Below are positions 6,248-13,348 of a stretch of 14,462 nt of DNA, in pieces. The notes beneath the pieces were generated by a model. The model saw only the letters and a list, made by a program, of their open reading frames with translations, searched no databases and had not been told where the DNA came from. The position numbers were made by a program, and so were the translations under genes. This DNA is from Nitrososphaeraceae archaeon (GTDB lineage Archaea > Thermoproteota > Nitrososphaeria > Nitrososphaerales > Nitrososphaeraceae): positions 1-14,462 of the forward strand of contig JAICHI010000012.1 of assembly GCA_025922735.1 (NCBI GenBank). Reading direction: 5' to 3'. How positions within the stretch are numbered: the first letter of the stretch is position 1; each line of letters starts with the position of its first letter.

Positions 6248-7522
6248 CTAACTTACCATTTCGATAGCTGTTGGAAGCACTTCTGCTCCCATGAGGAGAC
6301 CTAGCTTGCCGCGCTTGGCATAGTTTTCAGTAAACCTTGCGCTTCCATCCTGCTTTACTCTGCTACCGGAAATCAGTAGGGGAACTGGGTCATCGCTGTG
6401 CCCCTTCTTTACGCAGGGGGTAGAATGGTCACCAGAAACTACTATGACTGCGTCCATCTTGTTCAACTCCTGCATTAGTGTACCAAAGAAACGTCTGTCA
6501 ATATCTTCGATGTTCTTCCTTTTGCCCCTTGCGTCACCATCGTGGCCAAACTCGTCGGGTCCCTTGATGTGGACATAAATTGCATTGACAGACTTGAGGC
6601 TATCTGCAGCAACTTTTGCTTTTTTCTCATAGTCAATGGTGTCACCTGCTTGAAACATCTTTATTCCCAACACCCTGGAAATTCCGATCTCAACTGGCAT
6701 ATCGACAATGCCTCCTACAGCGATGTTATACTTTTTGTTGATCGGTTCAACGTTTGGATACCTGTTGCCAGAATCACGCGCGAGAATGCAGTTCATAGGC
6801 TTTTTGCCAGCAGCTATTCTTGCTCTGTTGACTGGGTGATCTCTTAGAAGCTGAACGACTTGAGTAGTAAATTCATTTAGCATTTTTGCAGAGACTTTGG
6901 CCGATTGTATGTCTTCTTGCGCCTCAGATTCCTGTATGTATATGTCCTGAGCGGTGACCGCCTTGGCTATTCCCATCCCGTCTACTTTGTCATAAGCAGG
7001 GTCGGTATTGGTGATCTTGTCTGATAATTTCATCTTAGCATGTCTGAACCTTATGACGACTCTGTGCGCAACGGTGGGCTCCAGGGTCACAGAACCATCC
7101 TTGTCGCTGAACTTAATGTTGTCACTCAGCGTCTTACACACAGACTTTGCCTCTTCGATGCTAATGATTCTGCCTGCACGCCTGTCTACTACTTTCAGAT
7201 TATCGTCCACTGTTGCAAAGTTGCCCCGCAGCGCAAGGTCACCCTCGCGGAAATCAATGTTGCAACCTATTGACTCAATGACTCCACGGCCGACGTAGCT
7301 ACCATCTTTAAAGCTATACCCTAGCATGTTGAAAACTGCAATATCAGACTGGGGTGCTATTCCCTTGCCAACGCTGATAACCCTCCCCATCGCGCCATTC
7401 CTTGCCAGCGCGTCAAGATTAGGAGTATATGCCGCCTCAAGAGGCGTTAGATCATTCAAAGATGGGTGAGGCAGATCGCCAATGCCGTCAAGCAAAACAT
7501 ACACTAACTTGATATCCTTCAT
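6248..7522 (-). CDS. apgM: 2,3-bisphosphoglycerate-independent phosphoglycerate mutase, archaeal type
   Basis: A 424-residue protein that interconverts 3- and 2-phosphoglycerate in glycolysis and gluconeogenesis. It belongs to the alkaline phosphatase superfamily. The visible motifs are the metal-binding LLDGIGDLPHP (Asp12), the catalytic serine in APQSDIAVFNMLGY (Ser59), the metal ligands in IKGPDEFGHDGD (Asp323, His327) and the SGDHSTPCVKKGHSDDPVP block (Asp365, His366, His375). The middle domain (about 75-270) contains HRVVIRF and the ILARDSGNRYPNV stretch typical of the archaeal apgM subfamily. The length matches that family. In ammonia-oxidising archaea it would serve mainly gluconeogenesis from fixed carbon; this is inference. 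The ATG at 7522 follows a TATA box about 29 bases upstream. It lies 27 bases after the co-directional small gene at 7550. Confidence 0.95.
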   Translation of the reverse strand: MKDIKLVYVLLDGIGDLPHPSLNDLTPLEAAYTPNLDALARNGAMGRVISVGKGIAPQSDIAVFNMLGYSFKDGSYVGRGVIESIGCNIDFREGDLALRGNFATVDDNLKVVDRRAGRIISIEEAKSVCKTLSDNIKFSDKDGSVTLEPTVAHRVVIRFRHAKMKLSDKITNTDPAYDKVDGMGIAKAVTAQDIYIQESEAQEDIQSAKVSAKMLNEFTTQVVQLLRDHPVNRARIAAGKKPMNCILARDSGNRYPNVEPINKKYNIAVGGIVDMPVEIGISRVLGIKMFQAGDTIDYEKKAKVAADSLKSVNAIYVHIKGPDEFGHDGDARGKRKNIEDIDRRFFGTLMQELNKMDAVIVVSGDHSTPCVKKGHSDDPVPLLISGSRVKQDGSARFTENYAKRGKLGLLMGAEVLPTAIEMVS

Positions 7523-7545
7523 ATAGCGACAAAAGAATGCCTGAT

Positions 7546-7557
7546 CAATTTATTTTT
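7546..7557 (-). promoter_or_regulatory. apgM: TATA box of apgM
   Basis: The minus strand reads AAAAATAAATT (7547-7557), centred about 29 bases before the apgM ATG. It overlaps the last codons of the upstream gene. apgM therefore probably has its own near-leaderless promoter even though the two genes are close together. Confidence 0.5.
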
Positions 7558-7858
7558 TTGTGCGTGTGTCTTTGTAATAAGCAAAATATTTTCTCAGCAC
7601 TTTAATGTATGGATGAACTATTTCAAAAACCTCATTATCCTCTTGTTCTGAGAGTCGACGCCGGTATCGCTCAAGAATCATTCCTTCAGCCAAGCCCTTG
7701 TAATAGCCTATTCTGTGCCCATAAAGGAAATCAGGGACTTGATGGCATTTCCAGATGCGCTTTAGTTTTGGCACACGCTTTTTGGGTACCTTTGGTGCCG
7801 TCATGTCATTTTCAATAACAGCTTCAATGATATTTCTAATATCGTCGTCCAACGTCAT
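7550..7858 (-). CDS. Small basic protein of unknown function upstream of apgM
   Basis: A 102-residue protein from the ATG at 7858. A longer version from 7918 would add a VYAHVYVYVY stretch that merely translates the CA/TA dinucleotide tract, so the shorter start is preferred. A TATA-like AATAGTATAT near 7891-7900 sits upstream of it. The N-terminus is an acidic helix (TLDDDIRNIIEAVIENDM). A basic, Pro-rich segment follows (KVPKKRVPKLKRIWKCHQVP), then a conserved-looking DFLYGHRIGYYKGLAEGMIL region with aromatic and Gly residues. The end is a helix rich in Arg, Lys and Tyr. No catalytic motif is seen. The charge pattern would suit nucleic-acid or ribonucleoprotein binding, which is inference. 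It is probably a lineage-restricted family. Confidence 0.68.
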   Translation of the reverse strand: MTLDDDIRNIIEAVIENDMTAPKVPKKRVPKLKRIWKCHQVPDFLYGHRIGYYKGLAEGMILERYRRRLSEQEDNEVFEIVHPYIKVLRKYFAYYKDTRTKK

Positions 7859-7898
7859 ATACACATATACATACACATGCGCATACACACATATACTA
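7856..7898. repeat. CA/TA-rich dinucleotide tract
   Basis: An imperfect alternating purine-pyrimidine tract (ATACACATATACATACACAT, then GCGCATACACACATATAC) lies immediately upstream of the start at 7858. Alternating CA/TG and TA steps are prone to slippage and can adopt left-handed or easily melted DNA. It overlaps the presumed promoter of the minus-strand gene. Confidence 0.6.
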
Positions 7899-7965
7899 TT
7901 AGCTGGCGTAACGTGCAAAAAAAGTATATACTCCTTAATAGTCCCAGGCCCCTTATCAAGTATAA

Positions 7966-8106
7966 TTGAAGGAGCTATGCACCTTCTGCCAGCGCACCGT
8001 AATAGACGATACCGGGCAGAGGACAGAGGATTTTGGCATCAAAAGAAACGGAAAGTTCATCTGCACACGTTGTGTGAGGGCCTTCGAATTTTCCCTTGGG
8101 AGCTAG
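7966..8106 (+). CDS. Very small CxxC/CxxC zinc-ribbon protein
   Basis: A 46-residue protein from a TTG at 7966; an in-frame TAA lies immediately before it, so no longer product is possible. It begins MKELCTFCQRTVIDDTGQRT. Two Cys-x2-Cys knuckles, Cys5/Cys8 and Cys33/Cys36 (FICTRCVRAFEF), are separated by 24 residues, the layout of a minimal treble-clef or zinc-ribbon fold binding one zinc. The region between holds acidic and basic residues, and the C-terminus is short (SLGS). A TTAATAG element about 29 bases upstream could be the TATA box. The gene lies 55 bases before galT on the same strand. A regulatory or RNA/protein-binding adaptor role is plausible but unproven. Coding is supported by the paired Cys pattern, though a gene this short is uncertain. 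Confidence 0.62.
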   Translation: MKELCTFCQRTVIDDTGQRTEDFGIKRNGKFICTRCVRAFEFSLGS

Positions 8107-8161
8107 AAAGTTACAGAACATTTAATTAAAAGCAATCAGAGCCTTTTCTAGGCTGAATAGT

Positions 8162-9199
8162 TTGGGGGATTTACGTAAAGATTACGTTCTTGATAAGTTT
8201 GTTGTCATGCATGAAGCTAGCCAAGCTGCATCAGAGGACAGGCATAGCAATGGAGGAGGAGTAAAATGCCCGTACTGCCCTGGTAATGAGTCGATGACTG
8301 AGCCGGCAACCCTTGCACTTGTGGTCAAGGAGGGCATGCTCCAGCGTCTTTCGGACAGCGAGGACAGTATAATAGATGACTGGTCAGTGAGGGTATTTCA
8401 GAGTGAAAAACCGGTAGTTGTCACTGGTTCCGCAACAAGCTACAGTGACAAACCATTGTACAGCGAGCCGGCCTACGGATACCATCAGATAGTGGTTGCA
8501 TCGCCAGAACACAATCAGAGCCTTTCGCACATTTCTGTCGAGCAGTGGGGCAATGTCCTTGTGGTCATCCAAGACCGCGTAAGGTGGCTTTACACCCAAA
8601 AAGGTGTGACGTATGTCTCAATCTATGTGAACAGCGGTGCCAGCGCAGGTGCGCAGGTAACCCATCCTCACCTAAACATCGTTACTTTTTCTTCTATACC
8701 TCCAGTTATCGACATGGAGGCAGAAGGCTCACACAGGTTCATGAATGAGAATGGCAGTTGTCCTGCTTGCAGCTTCATCGGAGTTGAATCAAGCGGTCCG
8801 CGCCAGATTCTTGCTACTGACAATTATATTGCCTTTTGTCCTTGGGCTCCTACTTACCCGTATGAATTCTGGATCTATCCAAAAAGACACATAACGTCAT
8901 TTTCAAAGATAACACAAAAGGAGATTAATGACCTTGCACTTATGCTGCGAGCTACACTTGGTGGCATGTCAAAGGCGCTCAAAGATGCTCCATTCAATCT
9001 TGTATTCCACCTGTCGCCGGAGAAGAAGAACAGCCGCCTGATCCACTGGCATATTGAGGTGTATCCTCAAATGAGTACGTGGTCAGGGCTTGAGAGGGGT
9101 TTTGGAGTTTTCATAAACAATGTAAGACCAGAAAAGTCAGCTGAAATATTGGGCTCGTCATGCAGGAAAGAGCTGGCAGGACTTGTAGGAATCATCTGA
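8162..9199 (+). CDS. galT: GalT-family hexose-1-phosphate uridylyltransferase/nucleotidyltransferase
   Basis: A 345-residue protein from TTG at 8162. The N-terminal motif RKDYVLDKFVVMHEASQAAS is typical of archaeal GalT-like proteins. Cys36-Pro-Tyr-Cys39 in the CPYCPGNE motif is a zinc-site motif of this family. The active-site signature GAQVTHPHLNIV contains His168-Pro-His170, where the second His would carry the UMP intermediate. A second Cys pair (Cys200, Cys203) and the HWHIEV motif (295-299) belong to the C-terminal HIT-like half. GalT transfers UMP between UDP-glucose and hexose 1-phosphates in the cytoplasm. Where classical GalT has Gln two residues after the catalytic His, this protein has Asn172, so substrate preference may differ (ADP-sugar phosphorylase activity is an alternative). 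It opens a sugar-nucleotide gene cluster. Confidence 0.85.
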   Translation: MGDLRKDYVLDKFVVMHEASQAASEDRHSNGGGVKCPYCPGNESMTEPATLALVVKEGMLQRLSDSEDSIIDDWSVRVFQSEKPVVVTGSATSYSDKPLYSEPAYGYHQIVVASPEHNQSLSHISVEQWGNVLVVIQDRVRWLYTQKGVTYVSIYVNSGASAGAQVTHPHLNIVTFSSIPPVIDMEAEGSHRFMNENGSCPACSFIGVESSGPRQILATDNYIAFCPWAPTYPYEFWIYPKRHITSFSKITQKEINDLALMLRATLGGMSKALKDAPFNLVFHLSPEKKNSRLIHWHIEVYPQMSTWSGLERGFGVFINNVRPEKSAEILGSSCRKELAGLVGII

Positions 9200-9321
9200 C
9201 TCAATGATCATGCTACCAGGTGACATCAGACGCTTATGATACAGGTAGAGGCCAGTGATGGCTTTCATAGAGCAGGACCATATGATTTATTTATCAACTC
9301 ATAATAGAATCAGGTATCATA

Positions 9322-9780
9322 ATGAACTTGAAGCTGGAGGACTGGACTTCGCTTGCATCCCTTGGCCTGGCGGTAATGTTTGTCGCGCTTTTGCTATCAT
9401 TTTACAACTTTTTGATCGGTCCTGAAGGCATAGGGCCTGAGCGCGTAGTTGAGCCAGGCAGCCTGCTGCTGCAGCTCATATTTATCTCAGCTGCTCCATG
9501 CCTAATACTTGCTGGCTTTGCATTTGTCATGGCCAAGACCTGGGGCGCTCCGATAGGAGGCGCATTGCTCATAGCAGCCGGCATCATAATAGTTGCAGGC
9601 ATGGCCATTGGTGTAACCATGGTGCCAAAGATCCCGAACCAGTATATTGTGGGAGGAGTCGGAGTCGCACCCTTCATATTTATGCCAGCTGGAGCAGGTG
9701 TAACTGGAATAGGCGGCTACATTCTTGCGGTATCAAAAAGAAGGCACATCCACAGCAGAGACTTAGATGATCTTCGTTGA
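9322..9780 (+). CDS. Four-helix integral membrane protein
   Basis: A 152-residue protein from the ATG at 9322. Four hydrophobic segments are visible at about residues 10-33, 47-70, 76-100 and 108-137. The second and third are rich in Ala, Gly and Ile, and the last contains a Gly-rich run (GAGVTGIGGYILAV). The C-terminus is charged (KRRHIHSRDLDDLR) and probably cytoplasmic. A TATTTAT element near 9288-9295 lies about 31 bases upstream. The stop overlaps the start of the epimerase-like gene by four bases (TTGA), so the two are probably one operon and translationally coupled. This suggests a membrane-linked role in the same sugar pathway, such as assembly or export, but no named family is recognised. 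Confidence 0.75.
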   Translation: MNLKLEDWTSLASLGLAVMFVALLLSFYNFLIGPEGIGPERVVEPGSLLLQLIFISAAPCLILAGFAFVMAKTWGAPIGGALLIAAGIIIVAGMAIGVTMVPKIPNQYIVGGVGVAPFIFMPAGAGVTGIGGYILAVSKRRHIHSRDLDDLR

Positions 9781-11240
9781 GAAAGAATTCCAGCGGTTTT
9801 AAGGAAATCGACGTATCAACGAACCCGCTACCTATCAAGCTGTCAGACAACATCCACTCCGTTTTTAACAAGGCTCGAAGGGAAAAGAGCCCCGTTCTTG
9901 CAATAGTCACCGGCACTAAGCCGGATTTTTACAAGCAGGCTCCACTTGTACTTGAAGCAGTAAGGGAAAAACTACCAGTAATTGTAGTTGACACAGGCCA
10001 ACATTTTGACGAAATACTCAGATTCGGTATAGAAGAGTTCAATCTGCAGAAGTTCGTTGGCTGCAACCTCCAGATACGTGGAGACTTGATGGAAAAGGCA
10101 GGCGAGCTAATAGTCAAGTTCGGCTCGTTTGGCAGGTACTGCAAGAAGCACTTTGGGACTGAGTCTCTCCTCCCAGTAGTGCATGGCGATACACTGGTTG
10201 CAGGCATTGCCCCACTCGCATGGGTTTTTGGCATGGGTCAGAAGGTTGGGCAGAATGAGGCAGGCCTTAGATCCATGAGTCCCCAAGCCATAACATTGCT
10301 AAATGCGGGACGAGAGCCTACAAGACCTGAAATACAAAAATTTGTGAGTAGCCAATTTGACGGGAAATGGTTTATTGCGAGGGAAGAACCTTTTCCAGAG
10401 CAGATCGACACGTGGATATGCTCAGCAGGCACACAGTTCTTCTTTGCTCCAACAAAACTTAACAAAGACAATCTAGTAAGGGAAGGATATCCAGAGAACT
10501 TCATCTACGTTGTCGGCAACTCAGTGGTGGATGCAATCCACATCAAGAGAAAAGAAAAGCCCCAGCAGAGCATTTTTACTTTTTACCCTCAGCTTGAAAG
10601 GGACGATTGGATAAGAATGGACATTCATAGGCGAGAAAACCTGACAAAGAAGCGGTTTATCTCAATTATTGAGGGGCTTGTAGAACTTATCAAGAACACA
10701 GACCAGAAAGTTGTCCTAGTCTTGCTAAACGCCACAGTAGCAGCACTCAAGCAATATGGTCTTGAATTCAAATTGCATAGTCTTGCAGAGCAGCATCCAG
10801 AAAAATTACTATTGACGCCTTTATGGAAGGAATACGCGCATGTCATAGAATTCCTTGACAGCGGACATTGTTGGGCTGAAATGACAGATTCTGGCTCAAT
10901 GCAGGAGGAGCTGCTCTACTTTCCCAAGGTAACATCTATGACAGTCAGGCTCAATACCGACAGGCCGGAAACCATATTTGATGCCCAGAGCAATATCCTT
11001 GTACCGCCACTGAATGCGGGTTGGATAGTCTCTATGGTTGAAGAGGCTTACAATAGAGAGGAGGGTTTGGGACTGAAGCTGCGACATAAAAAGCAGATAT
11101 ACGGCACACCGGGAGATGTCTCAAAGAAAATCATCCGAATAATCAAGAAGGAATTTGAAAATGGCGACGCCAACTTTTACCCCTGGCTGCACCAGAGGCT
11201 TGGGCTCTGGAAAGAAAGTGAGGGCCTCGACTATATGTAG
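9777..11240 (+). CDS. Divergent UDP-N-acetylglucosamine 2-epimerase (WecB family)
   Basis: A 487-residue protein from TTG at 9777, overlapping the previous gene. The two Rossmann-like halves of WecB/GT-B epimerases are present. The first has IVTGTKPDFYKQAPLV (43-58), VDTGQHFDEILRFG (71-84) and VVHGDTLVAG (134-143). The second has VVGNSVVDAI (245-254), MDIHRRENLT (281-290) and MTDSGSMQEELL (369-380), followed by TDRPETIFDAQSNI. The usual reaction is UDP-GlcNAc to UDP-ManNAc. It is about 110 residues longer than bacterial WecB (near 376). The excess is an N-terminal extension of about 40 residues and an insertion after residue 165. The hallmark HVEAGLR reads QNEAGLR, and TDSGG reads TDSGS. It converges on the GlmU-like gene with two bases between the stops. 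Confidence 0.83.
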   Translation: MRKNSSGFKEIDVSTNPLPIKLSDNIHSVFNKARREKSPVLAIVTGTKPDFYKQAPLVLEAVREKLPVIVVDTGQHFDEILRFGIEEFNLQKFVGCNLQIRGDLMEKAGELIVKFGSFGRYCKKHFGTESLLPVVHGDTLVAGIAPLAWVFGMGQKVGQNEAGLRSMSPQAITLLNAGREPTRPEIQKFVSSQFDGKWFIAREEPFPEQIDTWICSAGTQFFFAPTKLNKDNLVREGYPENFIYVVGNSVVDAIHIKRKEKPQQSIFTFYPQLERDDWIRMDIHRRENLTKKRFISIIEGLVELIKNTDQKVVLVLLNATVAALKQYGLEFKLHSLAEQHPEKLLLTPLWKEYAHVIEFLDSGHCWAEMTDSGSMQEELLYFPKVTSMTVRLNTDRPETIFDAQSNILVPPLNAGWIVSMVEEAYNREEGLGLKLRHKKQIYGTPGDVSKKIIRIIKKEFENGDANFYPWLHQRLGLWKESEGLDYM

Positions 11241-11242
11241 TA

Positions 11243-12511
11243 CTAGAGGGCAAACTTGCCTCTCCTGACGCCCATTCGCTTTCTATCCATTACGGTTATG
11301 GCAAATACATCTTTTATCATTTGTTCAAATGCTTTGGTCATAGTCTGGTTACGTCGCCTCATCATTTTCCTCTGGGTTTCTATTATCGAATCAAGCTTCA
11401 GTTCTACATTTCTTGCTCCTATGCTTGTACCATAGATAGTGAAACTTGGCACATCCTGTGCAACAAGGCCATGCAAGTGGGAAGAAACGCCGATCCGCCT
11501 GCCGCTGTAAATAAGCGTGCCAATAGATGTCTTGACCATGTCTGCGAAAAAAGAACCTATCTTGTTTTGACCAGTGTCCATCTTCATATTCTTGCCGCTC
11601 TTCATCTTGATGTTCCCGTATGTCATCTTAAGATCTGATGTGGTGGTCATGGCGCCAATGTTGACCCATTCGCCTATATACGAATGGCCAATAAATCCCG
11701 CATGGGTCTTGTTTGTATGATCAGAAATTACACAGTGTTCTACTTCTCCTCCAATTCTGCAGTTGTGGCCGATATAGCTCGCTTCAATGATAGTGAACTG
11801 CTTAACCTGCGCCATACTATCAATATAGGCTGGACCCACTATCCTGCTTGCCGCAACATAAGCTCCCGGGCCGATGTATATACCTCCATCTCTTACATCA
11901 AGCACGGTTCCATCCTCTACTGCGGCATCTTTCCCAACTGCTACAGTGTTGCTGCCAACAATCGTGACCTCTTCGCCTAGCTGTGTTTCATTTTTCATAG
12001 TAGAAACCTGTGTTGCAAGGGAATTTTCAAGAACTCTGACTATGTCCCAAGGCTCTGAGATGATCCCCTGAGTGTCTTGACCTTCCAAATCGCTCAATTT
12101 TTCCACTTTTAGTTTCCTGATATCTATGCTCTTGCCTCCTGTAACGCGATTCTGCAGATATTCTACGTCTTTGCTGTCGAGTCTCGCAACAAGCAGTCTT
12201 TTGTTGCCGCCGGCAGTTATGGCAAAGGTGTGATTGATGTTGAACAGACGTTCAGGGTTGATTGCCCCAGGGTGGAGAAGCCCATTAACAAATACAATGT
12301 CACTTCCTATTGAGCTCGGGTTTACCTTGCAGTTAGGGTGACGCTCGGCTGTGATACATGCAAGATACTCCCTTGTAAGCAGTATTTCCGGTGCCAACTG
12401 GTGCTCTTCAAAAAAGCTCTTCGCCCCGACCTTGATGTCAAATGTAGCTCTTGTAAGTGAAATTGGCGCAAAGTTCTGCCAATGTGAATCCTCAAACAGG
12501 GCTATGCTCAT
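11243..12511 (-). CDS. GlmU-like protein with left-handed beta-helix (Bacteroidetes-style bifunctional type)
   Basis: A 422-residue protein. The N-terminal domain begins IALFEDSHWQNFAPISLTRA, then FDIKVG. It matches the alternative GlmU type known from Bacteroidetes, in which the nucleotidyltransferase domain lacks the classical LAAGxGTR loop. Residues about 178-350 are hexapeptide repeats (TIVGSNTVAVGKDAAVEDGT; YIGPGAYVAASRIVGPAYID) of a left-handed beta helix. The block with HTNKTHAGFIGHSYIGEWVN, then IGAMTTTSDLKMTYGN is highly characteristic of the acetyltransferase part. Residues 370-422 form a basic helical tail. It may acetylate glucosamine 1-phosphate and/or form UDP-GlcNAc. Its ATG follows the stop of the next nucleotidyltransferase with no gap (TAGATG), so the two are coupled. 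Exact sugar and nucleotide are not visible. Confidence 0.82.
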   Translation of the reverse strand: MSIALFEDSHWQNFAPISLTRATFDIKVGAKSFFEEHQLAPEILLTREYLACITAERHPNCKVNPSSIGSDIVFVNGLLHPGAINPERLFNINHTFAITAGGNKRLLVARLDSKDVEYLQNRVTGGKSIDIRKLKVEKLSDLEGQDTQGIISEPWDIVRVLENSLATQVSTMKNETQLGEEVTIVGSNTVAVGKDAAVEDGTVLDVRDGGIYIGPGAYVAASRIVGPAYIDSMAQVKQFTIIEASYIGHNCRIGGEVEHCVISDHTNKTHAGFIGHSYIGEWVNIGAMTTTSDLKMTYGNIKMKSGKNMKMDTGQNKIGSFFADMVKTSIGTLIYSGRRIGVSSHLHGLVAQDVPSFTIYGTSIGARNVELKLDSIIETQRKMMRRRNQTMTKAFEQMIKDVFAITVMDRKRMGVRRGKFAL

Positions 12512-13219
12512 CTAGATTTTGCCCAGCTTGCTGACATACTGCTTGTACGCATCCAAGTATGACTTTTTGTCACCAATGTCGATAAAGCCGCTATCGATCC
12601 TAAATCCCTTGACGGTCCTCCTTTGCTCCAGCGCCTTCCTTACTGCATCATCCATTCCAAACGATCCGGACTTGGGTATTATCTTCAAAAACTGCGGCTC
12701 CATAATGTAAGAACCGATGTTTATCATGCCGCTTATCTCAGGCTTTTCACGCCATGCGGTGACTCTATCCTGACCATTGATGTCGATAAATCCATACTTT
12801 AGTTTAGTGGAGTACTGTAAAAGCGCCATAGTGACAAACGCCTTTGACTCTTTATGCTGCCTTATCATCTTGCGCAAATTGAACTCATAGACAGAATCTC
12901 CATAGACACATACAAACGAGTCATCCTCAAGCAACTTCTCAGCAGTCTTAAGCTGACCTGCTGTTGCGAGTGGACGCTCAGATCTTGCGTAATCAATCTT
13001 CACTCCAAACCGGTTGCCGTCCTCAAAATAATCTTCTATTGTTCGATGAAGATAGCTGACGCAGATGACAATGTGATCGATATCGCCAGCGTTCTTCATC
13101 CACTCAATAATATATTCAAGGAGTGGTTTATTGCCAAGCGGGAGCATTGGCTTTGGAATAAAGAATGTATAAGGCTGGAGCCTCGTACCCAGCCCAGCTG
13201 CTAGAATTACCCCTTTCAT
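12512..13219 (-). CDS. NDP-sugar pyrophosphorylase (sugar-1-phosphate nucleotidyltransferase)
   Basis: A 235-residue single-domain enzyme. The nucleotide-binding signature is VILAAGLGTRLQPYT (residues 4-18), followed by the conserved FIPKPMLPLGNKPLLEY. ATAGQL (85-90) corresponds to the usual GTAG loop, YGDSV (Asp108) is the metal-binding Asp, REKPE (157-161) precedes the sugar-binding segment, and FIDIG (212-216) is near the end. These enzymes join a sugar 1-phosphate to an NTP, giving an NDP-sugar and pyrophosphate. Glucose, mannose or glucosamine phosphates are possible; sequence alone does not decide. It lacks the C-terminal hexapeptide domain, which is carried by the next gene, so the two may work as a split pair. 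A strong TATA box lies upstream. Confidence 0.88.
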   Translation of the reverse strand: MKGVILAAGLGTRLQPYTFFIPKPMLPLGNKPLLEYIIEWMKNAGDIDHIVICVSYLHRTIEDYFEDGNRFGVKIDYARSERPLATAGQLKTAEKLLEDDSFVCVYGDSVYEFNLRKMIRQHKESKAFVTMALLQYSTKLKYGFIDINGQDRVTAWREKPEISGMINIGSYIMEPQFLKIIPKSGSFGMDDAVRKALEQRRTVKGFRIDSGFIDIGDKKSYLDAYKQYVSKLGKI

Positions 13220-13245
13220 GCTTTGTATCTTTTTCAGGCTTTCGA

Positions 13246-13260
13246 CGTATATATAATATG
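13246..13260 (-). promoter_or_regulatory. TATA box of the sugar-nucleotidyltransferase pair
   Basis: The minus strand reads TATTATATATA (13248-13258), centred about 34 bases before the ATG at 13219. It predicts a leader of only several bases. It is the only good promoter seen for the two coupled genes, so they are probably one transcript. Confidence 0.6.
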
Positions 13261-13348
13261 AATTGAACTATCTATCGTTGCCAAGAATAGAAATCGGGAC
13301 ATACATATTTGTCCAAGCCTGATCTTGTTGCCCTAAAGGATAGCCTTT

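Noticed and set aside
7755..8129. Plus-strand 124-codon frame across the 7550 gene and the zinc-ribbon gene
   Set aside because: It is antisense to one gene and out of frame with the other. Its YTYTYTCAY part is the CA/TA tract.
9402..9677. Minus-strand frame inside the four-helix membrane gene
   Set aside because: A shadow frame with Met/Pro/Ala-biased composition; the plus-strand frame has clear membrane helices and is coupled to the next gene.
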